A stretch of DNA of 64,000 nt from Ferruginibacter sp. (GCA_016786725.1 JAEUVU010000001.1:62001-126000), one strand, 5' to 3'. Counted from the first letter of the stretch, positions 1 to 8,982 are shown. A program made the numbers and translations. The notes: a model not told the origin generated them from the letters alone.

Positions 1-1005
1 GCGTGCGGTTTCTGTATATACACTCCGGTACCTGAAACTTGTTTCGGGCTTTTCCAGGTCTTCCGTATTTAGCAGGCCGTACCATTTTCCATTAAAAGTA
101 TCTACGGCTGTGCAGATATTACTGTAGCTCTTACTGCCTCCTGTAAGATTTTCTATCTGTCTTTTTATATCATCACCGGCATTACTGAGATCGTTCAGAT
201 CGCTGATCTCGTTACGGATGGCTGTTTTCATTTTACTGATGCTGTCCTGGATGCGGTTAAAATTTTTACCGCTGTCAAAATAGGCCGCAGGGCTTATTTT
301 GCGTTCGCTGTACAGTTTGTTAAAAGCACGATAGCGATCAAAATTATTCCGGTACAACTTATCCAGCGCATCCTCTGCTTTCTTTAATACCTTCATCTTC
401 GCTTCGGTAACATCTTTGCCCATTCCATCTTCACCGGTAACAATGGCTTTCAAGTCGGCAGTTGATAAACTATATTTTAAGCCGTCTGTTGCTGTTATCA
501 GGATGCTGTTTGAAAATTGATCATACTTATAATAGCGCCCTTCCTCCGGCATTTTACCCCTCAGCTCAGGATTTTTTGTTTCTATTGTTTCCTTATCCGC
601 CAGTTTTTCAAGTGTGTAAGGATCGTAAGCAAGCAGTTCATTAATAAAAACCCAGGCCTTATCATTGCTGCTGCCCATCACAGCAACAGGGCGGAATTTA
701 ATATCACTGTTATGAATTATTTTTTTGTTGCTGATCAGTTCCCCGGTAGCGGCATCATTTGCCTGTATAAAATAATTAACGCTCATACTTTTAAAAGTGC
801 CCTTAGGGCCAGAGCTGTATGAGGTGGCTTTACCATATTCAACAATCGTAAAAACAACAGCCTTACCATCTTTCTCAAAATAAAGAGCCGGTACCATTGC
901 TGAGCGTTCGTCATAGCCTGAGAGGCAGCCTCTCAATAAAAAAATAAAACCTGCAATGAGGCCGATGAGTACAACTGCACCGCCGAGCAAACCCTTTTTA
1001 AGCAT
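1..1005 (-). CDS. membrane-anchored protein of unknown function, 3' end outside window
   Basis: The frame stays open from an ATG at 1003-1005 to base 1, giving 335 codons without a stop; the C-terminus lies beyond the window. The protein begins MLKKGLLGG, has one hydrophobic segment at about residues 5-25 and then a Cys (RGC), so it is an N-terminal membrane anchor or possibly a lipoprotein. The rest looks extracytoplasmic: a beta-rich first half (YFEKDGKAVVF, a KAWVFINE stretch) and a charged, helical second half (roughly 200-300) with probable coiled-coil character. It resembles proteins annotated PA2928 family, but I cannot confirm this. It is divergent from the Mur-ligase gene, with 106 bp between the starts. 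Confidence 0.75.
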   Translation of the reverse strand, partial: MLKKGLLGGAVVLIGLIAGFIFLLRGCLSGYDERSAMVPALYFEKDGKAVVFTIVEYGKATSYSSGPKGTFKSMSVNYFIQANDAATGELISNKKIIHNSDIKFRPVAVMGSSNDKAWVFINELLAYDPYTLEKLADKETIETKNPELRGKMPEEGRYYKYDQFSNSILITATDGLKYSLSTADLKAIVTGEDGMGKDVTEAKMKVLKKAEDALDKLYRNNFDRYRAFNKLYSERKISPAAYFDSGKNFNRIQDSISKMKTAIRNEISDLNDLSNAGDDIKRQIENLTGGSKSYSNICTAVDTFNGKWYGLLNTEDLEKPETSFRYRSVYTETAR

Positions 1006-1084
1006 AAAAAATGTTTTGATGTTAAATATAAAGAACCGGATGCAACATTCAAAGCCGGGAACTGCATCATCAGCCTATATTAAT

Positions 1085-1092
1085 TACATTTG
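1085..1092 (+). promoter_or_regulatory. candidate -7 box (TACATTTG) for the Mur-ligase gene
   Basis: TACATTTG fits the Bacteroidota -7 consensus TAnnTTTG and lies 20 bp before the ATG at 1112. I see no convincing -33 TTTG/TTG at the usual distance. It argues for the start at 1112 rather than the longer in-frame extension back to 956, which would overlap the divergent gene. Confidence 0.4.
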
Positions 1093-1111
1093 CAGGGCTT
1101 ATAATCTTGTT

Positions 1112-2488
1112 ATGATCAAAGGAATAAACGATTTTAAAAATGTTTTTTTTATTGGTGTGGCCGGTGTGGGCATGAGCGCCATTGCACAATACCTGGCAGG
1201 CATTGGGAAAAATGTAAGCGGCAGCGACCGCTATTTTAAAGAAAGGGAGTACAACGAAACAAAAGAAAAACTGGAAGCGGAAGGGATTAAATGCTTTTTA
1301 CAAAACGGGGAAGGTATTAATAACGAAACCAACCTGGTAGTTGTTTCAACAGCGATAGAAGACACCGTGTTTGAAGTGCAGAAAGCCAAAGAACTGAATA
1401 TCCCCATCATCAAAAGGTCTGAACTGCTTGCGATTATTGCCAAAAGCAAAAAAACGATTGCTGTTGGCGGCACATCGGGCAAAAGCACCACCAGTGCCAT
1501 GTTGTTTGATATCCTGGATAAGGCCGGAATGCAACCCAGCATCATAAGCGGGGCAGGATTGGTAAGCATTATTAAAGAAGGCAAGATAGGCAATGCAAAG
1601 GTTGGTGCAGGGGAGTGGCTGGTAATTGAAGCTGATGAAAGCGATGGCAGTATTGTGCAATATCATCCTGAAATTGGTTTGTTATTAAATGTTGATAAAG
1701 ACCACCAGGAGATAGAAGAACTGATGAGCATTTTCGCTACATTTAAAAACAACAGCAAGGTATTCATCGTTAATCAATCCAATCATCTTGCAAAACAGCT
1801 TTCGCAAAATATCAAACAGGATTTTTCCTCAGATGAAAATTCAGGATCTGGTTACCTTGCAAAGAATTTTAATCAGCAGGGGTTCAGCATCCAATTCACG
1901 ATTAACGAATCTCCATTCACGATTAACAGTATTGGAAAGCACAATATGGAAAACGCCCTGGCCGCTGTTGCCGTAGCCAATCAGATAGGCGTTGATCTTG
2001 AAACCTGTGCTTCTTCTTTAAAAAATTACGAAGGTATTTACCGCCGTAACCAGGTGCTGGGAAATAAAAAGGGCATTTGGGTAATTGATGATTATGCACA
2101 CAACCCGGTTAAATGTGCTGCGGCCATCAGGGCTTGCCAGCCTGTTGCAGATAAAGTGGTGGCCTGGTTTCAGCCGCATGGTTACGGACCAACCAGATTT
2201 TTACGGAATGATTTTGTAAAAGAAATTGCAGCAGCCTTAAGGCCGCAGGATGAAATATGGATGAGTGAGATTTTTTATGCAGGAGGCACAGCGGTAAAAG
2301 ACATAAGTGCAAATGATCTTATTAATGATATTGAGGCATTGGGTAAACATGCATTCTTTGTTGAAGACAGGAGCCTGTTTGTGGAAACGGTGCGCCCACA
2401 TCTTTCCGGAAATGCTGTGCTGCTTTTAATGGGGGCAAGGGATCCGGGATTAGAAGCATTCAGCAGATCTGTATTTGAATTACTCTAA
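1112..2488 (+). CDS. Mur ligase family protein (MurC/Mpl-like)
   Basis: ATP-dependent ligase of the peptidoglycan Mur family, most like MurC/Mpl enzymes that act on UDP-N-acetylmuramate. The 458-aa protein has an N-terminal Rossmann motif (GVAGVGMS, about 15-22), a P-loop GGTSGKST with Lys124, a central-domain EADESDGS, then DDYAHNP and QPHGYGPTR in the C-terminal domain, in the usual Mur order and at about the usual length. The P-loop reads TSGKST where MurC and Mpl normally have THGKTT, and the C-terminal motifs differ from both, so it may be a paralogue rather than the main MurC. No dcw-cluster genes are nearby. The ATG at 1112 is chosen because the Rossmann motif then falls at the usual distance from the start. 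Confidence 0.8.
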   Translation: MIKGINDFKNVFFIGVAGVGMSAIAQYLAGIGKNVSGSDRYFKEREYNETKEKLEAEGIKCFLQNGEGINNETNLVVVSTAIEDTVFEVQKAKELNIPIIKRSELLAIIAKSKKTIAVGGTSGKSTTSAMLFDILDKAGMQPSIISGAGLVSIIKEGKIGNAKVGAGEWLVIEADESDGSIVQYHPEIGLLLNVDKDHQEIEELMSIFATFKNNSKVFIVNQSNHLAKQLSQNIKQDFSSDENSGSGYLAKNFNQQGFSIQFTINESPFTINSIGKHNMENALAAVAVANQIGVDLETCASSLKNYEGIYRRNQVLGNKKGIWVIDDYAHNPVKCAAAIRACQPVADKVVAWFQPHGYGPTRFLRNDFVKEIAAALRPQDEIWMSEIFYAGGTAVKDISANDLINDIEALGKHAFFVEDRSLFVETVRPHLSGNAVLLLMGARDPGLEAFSRSVFELL

Positions 2489-2497
2489 ATAAATTTT

Positions 2498-3010
2498 ATG
2501 AAGACTATTTTAAGCGCATTGATCATTTTTTTCTCACTAACCACTTTTGCGCAGATGGATAAACCGGTTACCAATGCAGAACTGAAAGCCCTGGTTGGCT
2601 ACTGGACCGGGCCGATGATTGCCACAGGTTTTGTTGATGGTAAGAACCAGCACAGTTATACTACAGCGCTTGAAGTAACGGATATGCAGGATTCACTGAT
2701 GTTCAGTTTTACTTTTACAGACGAAGGCGGTAAACAGCTGGTTGAAAAATACCCTTTTCGGATTTATGATAACAATAGCAAACTCAGTTTCGACAGTACA
2801 CAATTTGAGATAACTGAAGTACGCAGAAGAGGTGTACGCTTAACTATGTATGCCGAAAGAGAAGGTTATACCCCGGACAAGACCCGTAGGGTAGAGTGGC
2901 AGGATATATTCATTATTGGGCCAGGCATTTTAAATATCACCAAAGGTATCAGGTATCCTGATATGGTTGATTTCTCAATACTGAAAAGATTAACACTTAC
3001 AAAGAAATAG
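2498..3010 (+). CDS. secreted protein of unknown function
   Basis: A 170-aa protein with a clear Sec signal peptide (MKTILSALIIFFSLTTFAQ, cleavage after AQ). The mature part is beta-rich and starts with a GYWTGP segment reminiscent of lipocalin-like barrels, which is only a suggestion. It begins 9 bp after the Mur-ligase stop and probably shares its transcript. Confidence 0.7.
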   Translation: MKTILSALIIFFSLTTFAQMDKPVTNAELKALVGYWTGPMIATGFVDGKNQHSYTTALEVTDMQDSLMFSFTFTDEGGKQLVEKYPFRIYDNNSKLSFDSTQFEITEVRRRGVRLTMYAEREGYTPDKTRRVEWQDIFIIGPGILNITKGIRYPDMVDFSILKRLTLTKK

Positions 3011-3075
3011 AATTTGATCAAACATGGCCTGACATCCCCGTCTGACCATATACAATGTTAACAGGTTTTTAAAGA

Positions 3076-4317
3076 ATGACAACACTCATAACCAACATAG
3101 CCCAACTGGTAAATACCCGCAAAGAAACAAATCTTCTCCGCGGCACCGCGTTGGCGGAGTTGCCGGTGATTGAAGATGCATTTTTACTCATTGAAGATGG
3201 CATCATTGCAGCGTACGGCTATATGTACGAACTGGAATTAAAAGTTCCGCAATTGCCCAAACACATTATTGATGCCCACGAACAATTTATTTTACCTGCC
3301 TGGTGCGATAGCCATACCCACCTTGTTTTTGCAAAAACGAGAGAAGAAGAATTTATTGATAAGATAAAAGGCATGAGTTATGCAGATATTGCTGCAAAAG
3401 GCGGCGGTATTTTAAACAGTGCCGGCAAATTAAATGAAGCAACTGAAGATGAACTCTTCAGCAGCGCCTGGAAAAGATTAGAAGAAGCAGCAAAACTCGG
3501 CACCGGTGCCATCGAAATAAAAAGCGGCTATGGTTTAACTGCAGCAGGTGAATTGAAAATGCTTCGGGTGATTAAAAAGTTAAAAGAGAAATCGAACCTC
3601 AGCATTAAATCAACCTTCCTCGGTGCACATACTTACCCCATTGCTTATAAAGAAAACCACCAGGGATATATTGACAGCATCATTAACGAAATGCTGCCTG
3701 TAATTGCTGCAGAAAAACTGGCGGACTATATAGATGTGTTTTGTGAAACCGGCTTCTTCTCTTCCGCAGAAATGGAAACCATCTGCAAAGCAGGAATGAG
3801 CTATGGTTTAAAACCAAAGCTGCATGTAAACCAGCTCAACAGTATCGGAGGAATAGAATCAGCGGTCAAACTAAATGCACTTTCTGTTGATCACCTGGAA
3901 ACGATGACTGATGTTGATATAACTACGCTGGCTTCATCCAATACAATTGGCACATTGTTACCAACAGCCGCTTTCTTTTTACGTATGCAGTACCAGCCGG
4001 CAAGAACATTGATTGATAATAACTGCGCCATTGCATTAGCTTCTGATTATAATCCCGGCTCATCACCATCAGGCAATATGAATTTTGTTGTTGCCCTCAG
4101 TTGCATTCAAATGAAAATGCTGCCCGAAGAAGCCATCAATGCAGCAACTATCAACGGCGCTTATGCAATGGAATTACAGAACGAATTTGGCAGCATCACC
4201 ATCGGCAAAAAAGCAAACCTCATTTTTACCAAACCCATTCCATCGTTGGCATATCTGCCTTATGCATTTGGAAACAATCTGATTGATAAGGTAATGATAG
4301 GTGGAATTTTTATTTAA
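3076..4317 (+). CDS. hutI: imidazolonepropionase
   Basis: Third step of histidine degradation: hydrolyses 4-imidazolone-5-propanoate to N-formimino-L-glutamate in the cytoplasm. The 413-aa length is typical. The amidohydrolase metal site is visible as DSHTH (His80, His82), followed by the HutI-type FAKTREEEF and KGGGI segments, GYGL, LGAHT, KLHVNQ and ASDYNPGS near the C-terminus, which supplies the metal-binding Asp. It is followed convergently by a CoA-transferase gene. The next step of the pathway, the formiminotransferase, is at 5905. HutH and HutU are not in the window. Confidence 0.95.
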   Translation: MTTLITNIAQLVNTRKETNLLRGTALAELPVIEDAFLLIEDGIIAAYGYMYELELKVPQLPKHIIDAHEQFILPAWCDSHTHLVFAKTREEEFIDKIKGMSYADIAAKGGGILNSAGKLNEATEDELFSSAWKRLEEAAKLGTGAIEIKSGYGLTAAGELKMLRVIKKLKEKSNLSIKSTFLGAHTYPIAYKENHQGYIDSIINEMLPVIAAEKLADYIDVFCETGFFSSAEMETICKAGMSYGLKPKLHVNQLNSIGGIESAVKLNALSVDHLETMTDVDITTLASSNTIGTLLPTAAFFLRMQYQPARTLIDNNCAIALASDYNPGSSPSGNMNFVVALSCIQMKMLPEEAINAATINGAYAMELQNEFGSITIGKKANLIFTKPIPSLAYLPYAFGNNLIDKVMIGGIFI

Positions 4318-4322
4318 ATCTC

Positions 4323-4395
4323 TTTCACGCAAAGCTGCAAAGTAAATAAGACGCAAAGCTTTTGGCACTTTGCTCCTTAGCACCTTTGCGTGAAA
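4323..4395. repeat. inverted repeat TTTCACGCAAAG/CTTTGCGTGAAA between convergent genes
   Basis: Perfect 12-bp arms at 4323-4334 and 4384-4395, with two further GCAAAG copies between them. It fills the 86-bp gap between hutI and the convergent CoA-transferase gene, so it may act as a bidirectional transcript end. It belongs to the same dispersed CAAAG/CTTTG repeat type as 5791-5874 and 41243-41287. Confidence 0.7.
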
Positions 4396-4403
4396 ACTCA
4401 TTC

Positions 4404-5693
4404 TCAGATGAAAACTTTAAACCTTTCGAAACAATACTTCTCAAGCATCTCCCTGTCATCAGGATGGGCAATATCTATCAGCAGCTTTGCACGTTGCCTT
4501 AAATTCTTTCCAAACAAATAGGCAACACCGTATTCAGTAACCACGTAATGTACATGTCCACGGGTGGTAACCACACCTGCGCCTTCTTTAAGATAAGGTA
4601 CAATGCGTGGCATCCCTTTTTTGGTGCGGCTTGTTAATGCAATGATGGGTTTGCCTCCTTTGCTGAGTGCAGCGCCCCTTATAAAATCCATTTGCCCGCC
4701 AATGCCGCTGTATTGCAAAGTGCCGATGCTGTCGCTGCATACCTGGCCTGTAAGATCAACCTCAATGGCGCTGTTAATAGCCACAACTTTGGGGTTGCGC
4801 TGTATCACCTGCGGACTGTTTACGTAATCAATATCCAGGAAAACTACAGAAGGATTGTCATCAACGTAATTGTATAGTTTCTTTGTGCCAAGTGCAAAAC
4901 TGGTTACACTTTTATTGGGGTGTATCTTTTTTTTGCGGTTGTTTATCACATCGCTTTCAATCAGGCTTATTACACCGTCACTCATCATCTCGGTATGTAC
5001 GCCCAGATTTTTATGATTACCTAATAAACTCAATACCGCATCAGGTATGGTGCCGATGCCCATCTGCAGGGTGCTTCCATCATCAATCATATCGGCTATC
5101 AGCTTTCCTATCTTCAGTTCATTTTCTCCTACTTTGCTGCTGTAACTTTCTTCTGGCAGGTCCGCATCATGAAAAACCATTTTGGCAAACCTGTCTGTAT
5201 GTATCATGCCGTCGCCATGGGTACGGGGCATATTGGGGTTTATCATTGCAATAATCTGTTTGGCGGAGTCAACCGCAGAACGTGCAATATCAACCGATAC
5301 GCCCAGCGATACGTATCCCTGCTTATCCGGTGGCGATACCTGCACAATAGCCGTATCCAGCGGCATGATGTCATTTTTGAAGAGATCCGGGATGTCGCTT
5401 AAAAAAACCGGAACAAAATCTCCCCGGCCTTCGGCCACAGCTTCCCGTATGGGTGTTGATACAAATAAAGAATTGATAAGAAAACTATCCTGGTACTCCG
5501 GCTTTGCAATCTCCACATCGCCTTTGAGTGTGATGGAAACCAGTTCTACATTTTGCAGCCTGTCTTTTTCACCGGCCAGTTCATTAAGCAAAAAAGTGGG
5601 GGTACAGATGCTGCCATGCACAAAAACACGGCTGTTGCTTTCAATAATGGACAGGGCTTCTTTGGCGGTTACATAGTTATATGGATGGATCAT
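4404..5693 (-). CDS. acetyl-CoA hydrolase/transferase family protein (4-hydroxybutyrate CoA-transferase-like)
   Basis: A family I CoA-transferase/hydrolase that moves CoA between carboxylic acids or hydrolyses acyl-CoA in the cytoplasm. The 429-aa chain has the two-domain family organisation. The GVHTEMMSDG segment carries the conserved Glu (Glu235) that forms the glutamyl-CoA thioester. Downstream are QVCSDS, GIGGQMDFIRGA and the C-terminal YGVAYLFGK motifs characteristic of this family. The length is closer to 4-hydroxybutyrate/butyrate CoA-transferases (about 430) than to the longer succinyl-CoA:acetate enzymes (about 500). Substrate is not determined. It lies between two hut genes but on the opposite strand, so a role in histidine catabolism is only a possibility. 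Confidence 0.85.
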   Translation of the reverse strand: MIHPYNYVTAKEALSIIESNSRVFVHGSICTPTFLLNELAGEKDRLQNVELVSITLKGDVEIAKPEYQDSFLINSLFVSTPIREAVAEGRGDFVPVFLSDIPDLFKNDIMPLDTAIVQVSPPDKQGYVSLGVSVDIARSAVDSAKQIIAMINPNMPRTHGDGMIHTDRFAKMVFHDADLPEESYSSKVGENELKIGKLIADMIDDGSTLQMGIGTIPDAVLSLLGNHKNLGVHTEMMSDGVISLIESDVINNRKKKIHPNKSVTSFALGTKKLYNYVDDNPSVVFLDIDYVNSPQVIQRNPKVVAINSAIEVDLTGQVCSDSIGTLQYSGIGGQMDFIRGAALSKGGKPIIALTSRTKKGMPRIVPYLKEGAGVVTTRGHVHYVVTEYGVAYLFGKNLRQRAKLLIDIAHPDDREMLEKYCFERFKVFI

Positions 5694-5790
5694 TTAAATT
5701 ATTATTTATCGCAAAAATCCATTTAATATCTAATGCATCAGCTAATATCTGTCATACAGCGATATGATTTTTGTTTGAACAGGTACTTTT

Positions 5791-5874
5791 ACCACAAAGG
5801 TTACAAAGCAAAAACACAAAGTTCACTAAGTATAACTTTGTACTCTTAGTGCATACCTTTGTGACCTTTGTGGT
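5791..5874. repeat. nested palindromic CTTTGTGG-type repeat upstream of ftcD
   Basis: Outer arms ACCACAAAGGTTACAAAG (5791-5808) and CTTTGTGACCTTTGTGGT (5857-5874) match at 17 of 18 positions. Inside them CACTAAG (5824-5830) pairs with CTTAGTG (5845-5851). The element ends 30 bp before the ftcD start and contains TACCTTTG (5854-5861), a good match to the -7 box TAnnTTTG, so the repeat may carry the ftcD promoter. Confidence 0.7.
5854..5861 (+). promoter_or_regulatory. candidate -7 box (TACCTTTG) for ftcD inside the palindromic repeat
   Basis: Matches TAnnTTTG and sits 43 bp before the ftcD ATG, which would leave a leader of about 35-40 nt. A second near match (TAACTTTG, 5833-5840) lies upstream. 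No -33 element at standard spacing was recognised. Confidence 0.35.
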
Positions 5875-5904
5875 TAATTTCTTTAATTTTAAACAAAAAC
5901 TTAC

Positions 5905-7554
5905 ATGCAACTTATAGAATGTGTTCCCAATTTCTCCGAAGGCAACGACCCCAACATCATCAAACAAATAACCAACGAAATAGAATCCGTTGAAGGTGTA
6001 CGCCTTCTCAATGTAGACCCGGGTAAAGCAACCAACAGAACTGTTGTAACCATGGTAGGTCAACCCGGGCCAGTTATAGAAGCTGCCTTCAAAGCCATAA
6101 AAAAAGCAGGAGAGCTGATTGACATGAGTAAACACAAAGGCGAGCATCCACGCATGGGCGCTACGGATGTTTGTCCGCTGATTCCGATTGCAAACATCAG
6201 TATGGAAGAAACAGCAAACTATGCACAGCAGCTTGCAAAAAGGGTAGGAGAAGAACTCAGCATTCCGGTTTATTTATACGAAGCAGCACAACCAAACGCA
6301 GCAAGAAACAATCTGAGTGTTATCCGTGCCGGAGAATACGAGGGCTTCTTTAAAAAAATAAAACAGCCTGAATGGGCTCCCGATTTTGGCCCTGCGGAGT
6401 TTGATGCAAAGCGTGGAGGCACCGTTATTGGCGCAAGAGACTTTTTAGTGGCATATAATATCAACCTCAACACCACATCCACCCGCCGGGCTAATGCCAT
6501 TGCATTTGATGTACGGGAAGCCGGAAGGAATATTGAAGTGGATGGTAAGAAAGTAAACCAGCCCGGCACCCTCAAAAGTGTAAAAGCCATCGGCTGGTAT
6601 ATTGAAGAATATGGCGTGGCGCAGATATCCATGAACCTCACCAATATCAACATTACCCCTGTGCATATTGCATTTGATGAGGTTTGCACCAAGGCAACTG
6701 CAAGGGGCATACGTGTTACGGGCAGCGAACTGGTGGGCCTTATTCCTTTAAAAGCCATGACCGATGCCGGAAAATATTTTTTACAAAAACAAAAACGCAG
6801 TACCGGTGTAAGTGAAAAAGAACTCATCAAGATAGCTATTAAAAGTATGGGGCTTGATGAACTGGGCCCCTTTAAGCCTGAAGAGCGAATCATCGAATAC
6901 ATGCTTGCCAATGCAGCCGATCACAAACTTGTGAGCATGACCCTTATTGATTTTGCCAACGAAACGGCCAGAGAAAGCCCGGCACCCGGCGGCGGTTCCA
7001 TCAGCGCTTATGTGGGAGCATTGGGCGTAAGCCTGGCAACCATGGTGGCCAATTTAAGCAGCCATAAAAAAGGCTGGGATGAGAGATGGAAAGAATTCAG
7101 CGATTGGGCGGAGAAAGGCGAGAAGTATAAAAGTACTTTATTACAATTGGTAGATGCTGACACTGCAGCATTCAATAAAATAATGGAAGCCTTTGGTCTG
7201 CCCAAAGCAACGGATGCAGAAAAAGCCACCTGTGCCGAAGCCATTCAGGCTGCCACCAAATACGCAATCGAGATCCCTTTTAAGGTAATGGAAACTGCTT
7301 ACGCCAGTATGGAAGTTATTAAAGCGATGGTAATAGAAGGCAACCCCAATTCTGTAACTGATGCAGGAGTGGGTGCCCTTTGTGCAAGGGCCGCCGTAAT
7401 GGGCGCTTTTATGAACGTACGCATTAATGCCACCGGTTATAAAGACAAAACATTTACCGAAGATGTAATTGCCCGGGGCAATGATATACAAAACAAAACA
7501 CTGGCACTGGAAGCGGAGATATTGGAGTTGGTGAATGAGAAGATTGGGGTGTAG
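5905..7554 (+). CDS. ftcD: bifunctional glutamate formimidoyltransferase / formimidoyltetrahydrofolate cyclodeaminase
   Basis: Moves the formimino group of N-formimino-glutamate to tetrahydrofolate, then deaminates it to methenyl-THF, linking histidine breakdown to the one-carbon pool. The 549 aa match the fused animal-type FTCD. Residues 1 to about 300 are the formiminotransferase domain, opening MQLIECVPNFSEG and carrying GEHPRMGA with His81, the likely counterpart of the catalytic His82 known in the porcine enzyme. Residues from about 345 on are the cyclodeaminase domain (ESPAPGGGSISA, NPNSVTDAGVG). The fusion is intact with no frameshift. With hutI at 3076 it gives two consecutive steps of one pathway. 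Confidence 0.95.
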   Translation: MQLIECVPNFSEGNDPNIIKQITNEIESVEGVRLLNVDPGKATNRTVVTMVGQPGPVIEAAFKAIKKAGELIDMSKHKGEHPRMGATDVCPLIPIANISMEETANYAQQLAKRVGEELSIPVYLYEAAQPNAARNNLSVIRAGEYEGFFKKIKQPEWAPDFGPAEFDAKRGGTVIGARDFLVAYNINLNTTSTRRANAIAFDVREAGRNIEVDGKKVNQPGTLKSVKAIGWYIEEYGVAQISMNLTNINITPVHIAFDEVCTKATARGIRVTGSELVGLIPLKAMTDAGKYFLQKQKRSTGVSEKELIKIAIKSMGLDELGPFKPEERIIEYMLANAADHKLVSMTLIDFANETARESPAPGGGSISAYVGALGVSLATMVANLSSHKKGWDERWKEFSDWAEKGEKYKSTLLQLVDADTAAFNKIMEAFGLPKATDAEKATCAEAIQAATKYAIEIPFKVMETAYASMEVIKAMVIEGNPNSVTDAGVGALCARAAVMGAFMNVRINATGYKDKTFTEDVIARGNDIQNKTLALEAEILELVNEKIGV

Positions 7555-7588
7555 TTTCTGTCATTTCGACGATAGGAGAAATCTGTTT
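7555..7588 (+). repeat. dispersed TTTCTGTCAT-type repeat directly after the ftcD stop
   Basis: Begins at the base after the stop codon and reads TTTCTGTCATTTCGACGATA followed by GGAGAAATCTG. A related copy (TTTCTGTCATGCTGAGGAAC, then GAAGCATCT) lies in the same position after the S9 peptidase stop at 45457. Repeats of this type are common after genes in Bacteroidota. Confidence 0.5.
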
Positions 7589-7636
7589 GGCAAAGATGAA
7601 ATGATGATGGAACAGGCATTTGTATTTCATACCATG

Positions 7637-7844
7637 TGTCTCACCTGGCTTTTCGCAAGTAGTCATTTTTATTAACTGAAACCTTTCTGCGAAACCCCGA
7701 TGTTAGAGTACTCTTTCATTTCAAAGCTTGCAGTACCAATATTTCGTAAGTGGCGGCATTTTATGGCAGAAGTATTATACATCGGGATTTCACGCAAGGG
7801 GTTTAGTTTTTTATATAGTATTTTGTGAAAACCCAGCTGGGACG
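7637..7844. repeat. complete copy of a two-hairpin palindromic element (copy A)
   Basis: About 208 bp. The left end TGTCTCACCTGGCTTTTCGC (7637) and the right end TGTGAAAACCCAGCTGGGAC (7824-7843) are imperfect inverted repeats. Internally TGCGAAACCCCGATGT (7688-7703) faces ACATCGGGATTTCACGCA (7779-7796). The element is thus two hairpin modules separated by about 75 bp. It fills most of the 363-bp gap between ftcD and the gene at 7918. No ORF is inside. Related copies are at 45631, 47979 and 53830. Confidence 0.65.
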
Positions 7845-7856
7845 AAAACTTTCGCT

Positions 7857-7873
7857 TGCCTGGCAGCCAGGCA
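7857..7873. repeat. palindrome TGCCTGGC-A-GCCAGGCA upstream of the 7918 gene
   Basis: Perfect 8-bp arms around a single base, 44 bp before the start codon at 7918. A short hairpin in the leader or a binding site is possible. A similar GCCTG/CAGGC palindrome lies at 45919-45932. Confidence 0.4.
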
Positions 7874-7917
7874 TTATTTTAATTTTTCTTTTTATCTTTC
7901 TTCTCTGATTTGCCGGT

Positions 7918-8982
7918 ATGAAAAAGAAAAAACTGCTGCACCTTATTCTGGTTGCATTTATTTTGCTGTGGCAACAAACAAACACTTATGCCCAGATAAA
8001 TGCTGTTAAATGGCAGCCATGGATGCAGCATCCATGCTACAAAGGCCTGTCAATAAGCGTACGCAATATGGGATGGGCTAAACAAGCTGAAGGTTATTTA
8101 TGGGGAGTAAGGTTCAGGAATGATTATGATACTGCGGTGACATTTAAATTCGGCCTTACTATCGACACAGAAAAAATAAAAGGCGGTACCAGTGCTGTTT
8201 ATAAACTGAAGGCCGGCGATACCTGGACAGAAGGAGCAGACAGCATGACTGCCCATATTTTTAAAACCGCATCTATTGACTGGGCGGTGGATGTTGGGGA
8301 ACTTTGTTTTGACGGCATGCACTGCGGTGGAAAAAATGATTGCTACGCTATTTGTGATTCTGTTGAAAAGAAAATAAACCAGCCCTGCGGCCTGGAGGCA
8401 AATACAGCAATCCGGCCAGGGGTTTGGATATCAATGGCAGGCACCGGCAGCGAGATACAGTCAAAAATTGAAATTACGCAGACCGGCCTCATTTTTACCA
8501 GGTCGGGTATATCTTTTGAGTTCTTAAAAATTTCGGCAGATGAGTTTGAGTGGGTACATGGCAAAGGATACCAGTTGAAATTTAAAGACAATACCCATGC
8601 AATTTTATACTGTGATGGTGATCATCTGTATCCTCAGTTTGTTTTTAAACCTGGCTCTTCACTTTCTGGTCAGGTAGCTTACAAAAACTATGAAGATGCT
8701 TCTTTTTTTGAAGGTGAATGGATAAATAATACAGATAAAAAGAAAATGAAGATCACCGGTACAAAGGAGGGATTAAGCCTTAAAAAATCCGGTGAGGCGA
8801 TATCCCGTTTGTATATCATTATGCCCGATCTTTCTTTCAGATCAGCTTCCGAAAAAGATAAGATCATGAGCCTGTCGGGTAAAAACTATGAGACACTGGT
8901 CTTTTATGATGGGCTTAAAAGTGTTGATACTTATACACGTCTTAAAACTTTTGTTCTTAAAAAAACTGTTGGTAAACAATAA
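7918..8982 (+). CDS. secreted protein of unknown function
   Basis: A 354-aa protein with a signal peptide ending TYAQ at about residue 26. It then reads KWQPWMQHPCYKGLSISVRN, which resembles a carbohydrate- or adhesion-type beta-sandwich domain, and has several Cys in its first half (CYKG, CFDG, CGGKNDC, CDSVEKK, CGLEA) that could form disulfides in the periplasm or outside. The second half has the look of a small barrel (FKDNTHAILYCDGD, YETLVFYDGL). No T9SS C-terminal domain is visible. I do not recognise the family. Confidence 0.75.
   Translation: MKKKKLLHLILVAFILLWQQTNTYAQINAVKWQPWMQHPCYKGLSISVRNMGWAKQAEGYLWGVRFRNDYDTAVTFKFGLTIDTEKIKGGTSAVYKLKAGDTWTEGADSMTAHIFKTASIDWAVDVGELCFDGMHCGGKNDCYAICDSVEKKINQPCGLEANTAIRPGVWISMAGTGSEIQSKIEITQTGLIFTRSGISFEFLKISADEFEWVHGKGYQLKFKDNTHAILYCDGDHLYPQFVFKPGSSLSGQVAYKNYEDASFFEGEWINNTDKKKMKITGTKEGLSLKKSGEAISRLYIIMPDLSFRSASEKDKIMSLSGKNYETLVFYDGLKSVDTYTRLKTFVLKKTVGKQ

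Noticed and set aside
956..1111. 52-residue N-terminal extension of the Mur ligase
   Set aside because: It overlaps the divergent gene's start, has no similarity to the Mur N-terminus, and a -7-like box lies at 1085.
6270..6911. 213-codon antisense ORF inside ftcD
   Set aside because: It lies wholly within a gene with clear domains, has no start signal, and its translation shows no domain; it is a by-product of codon bias.
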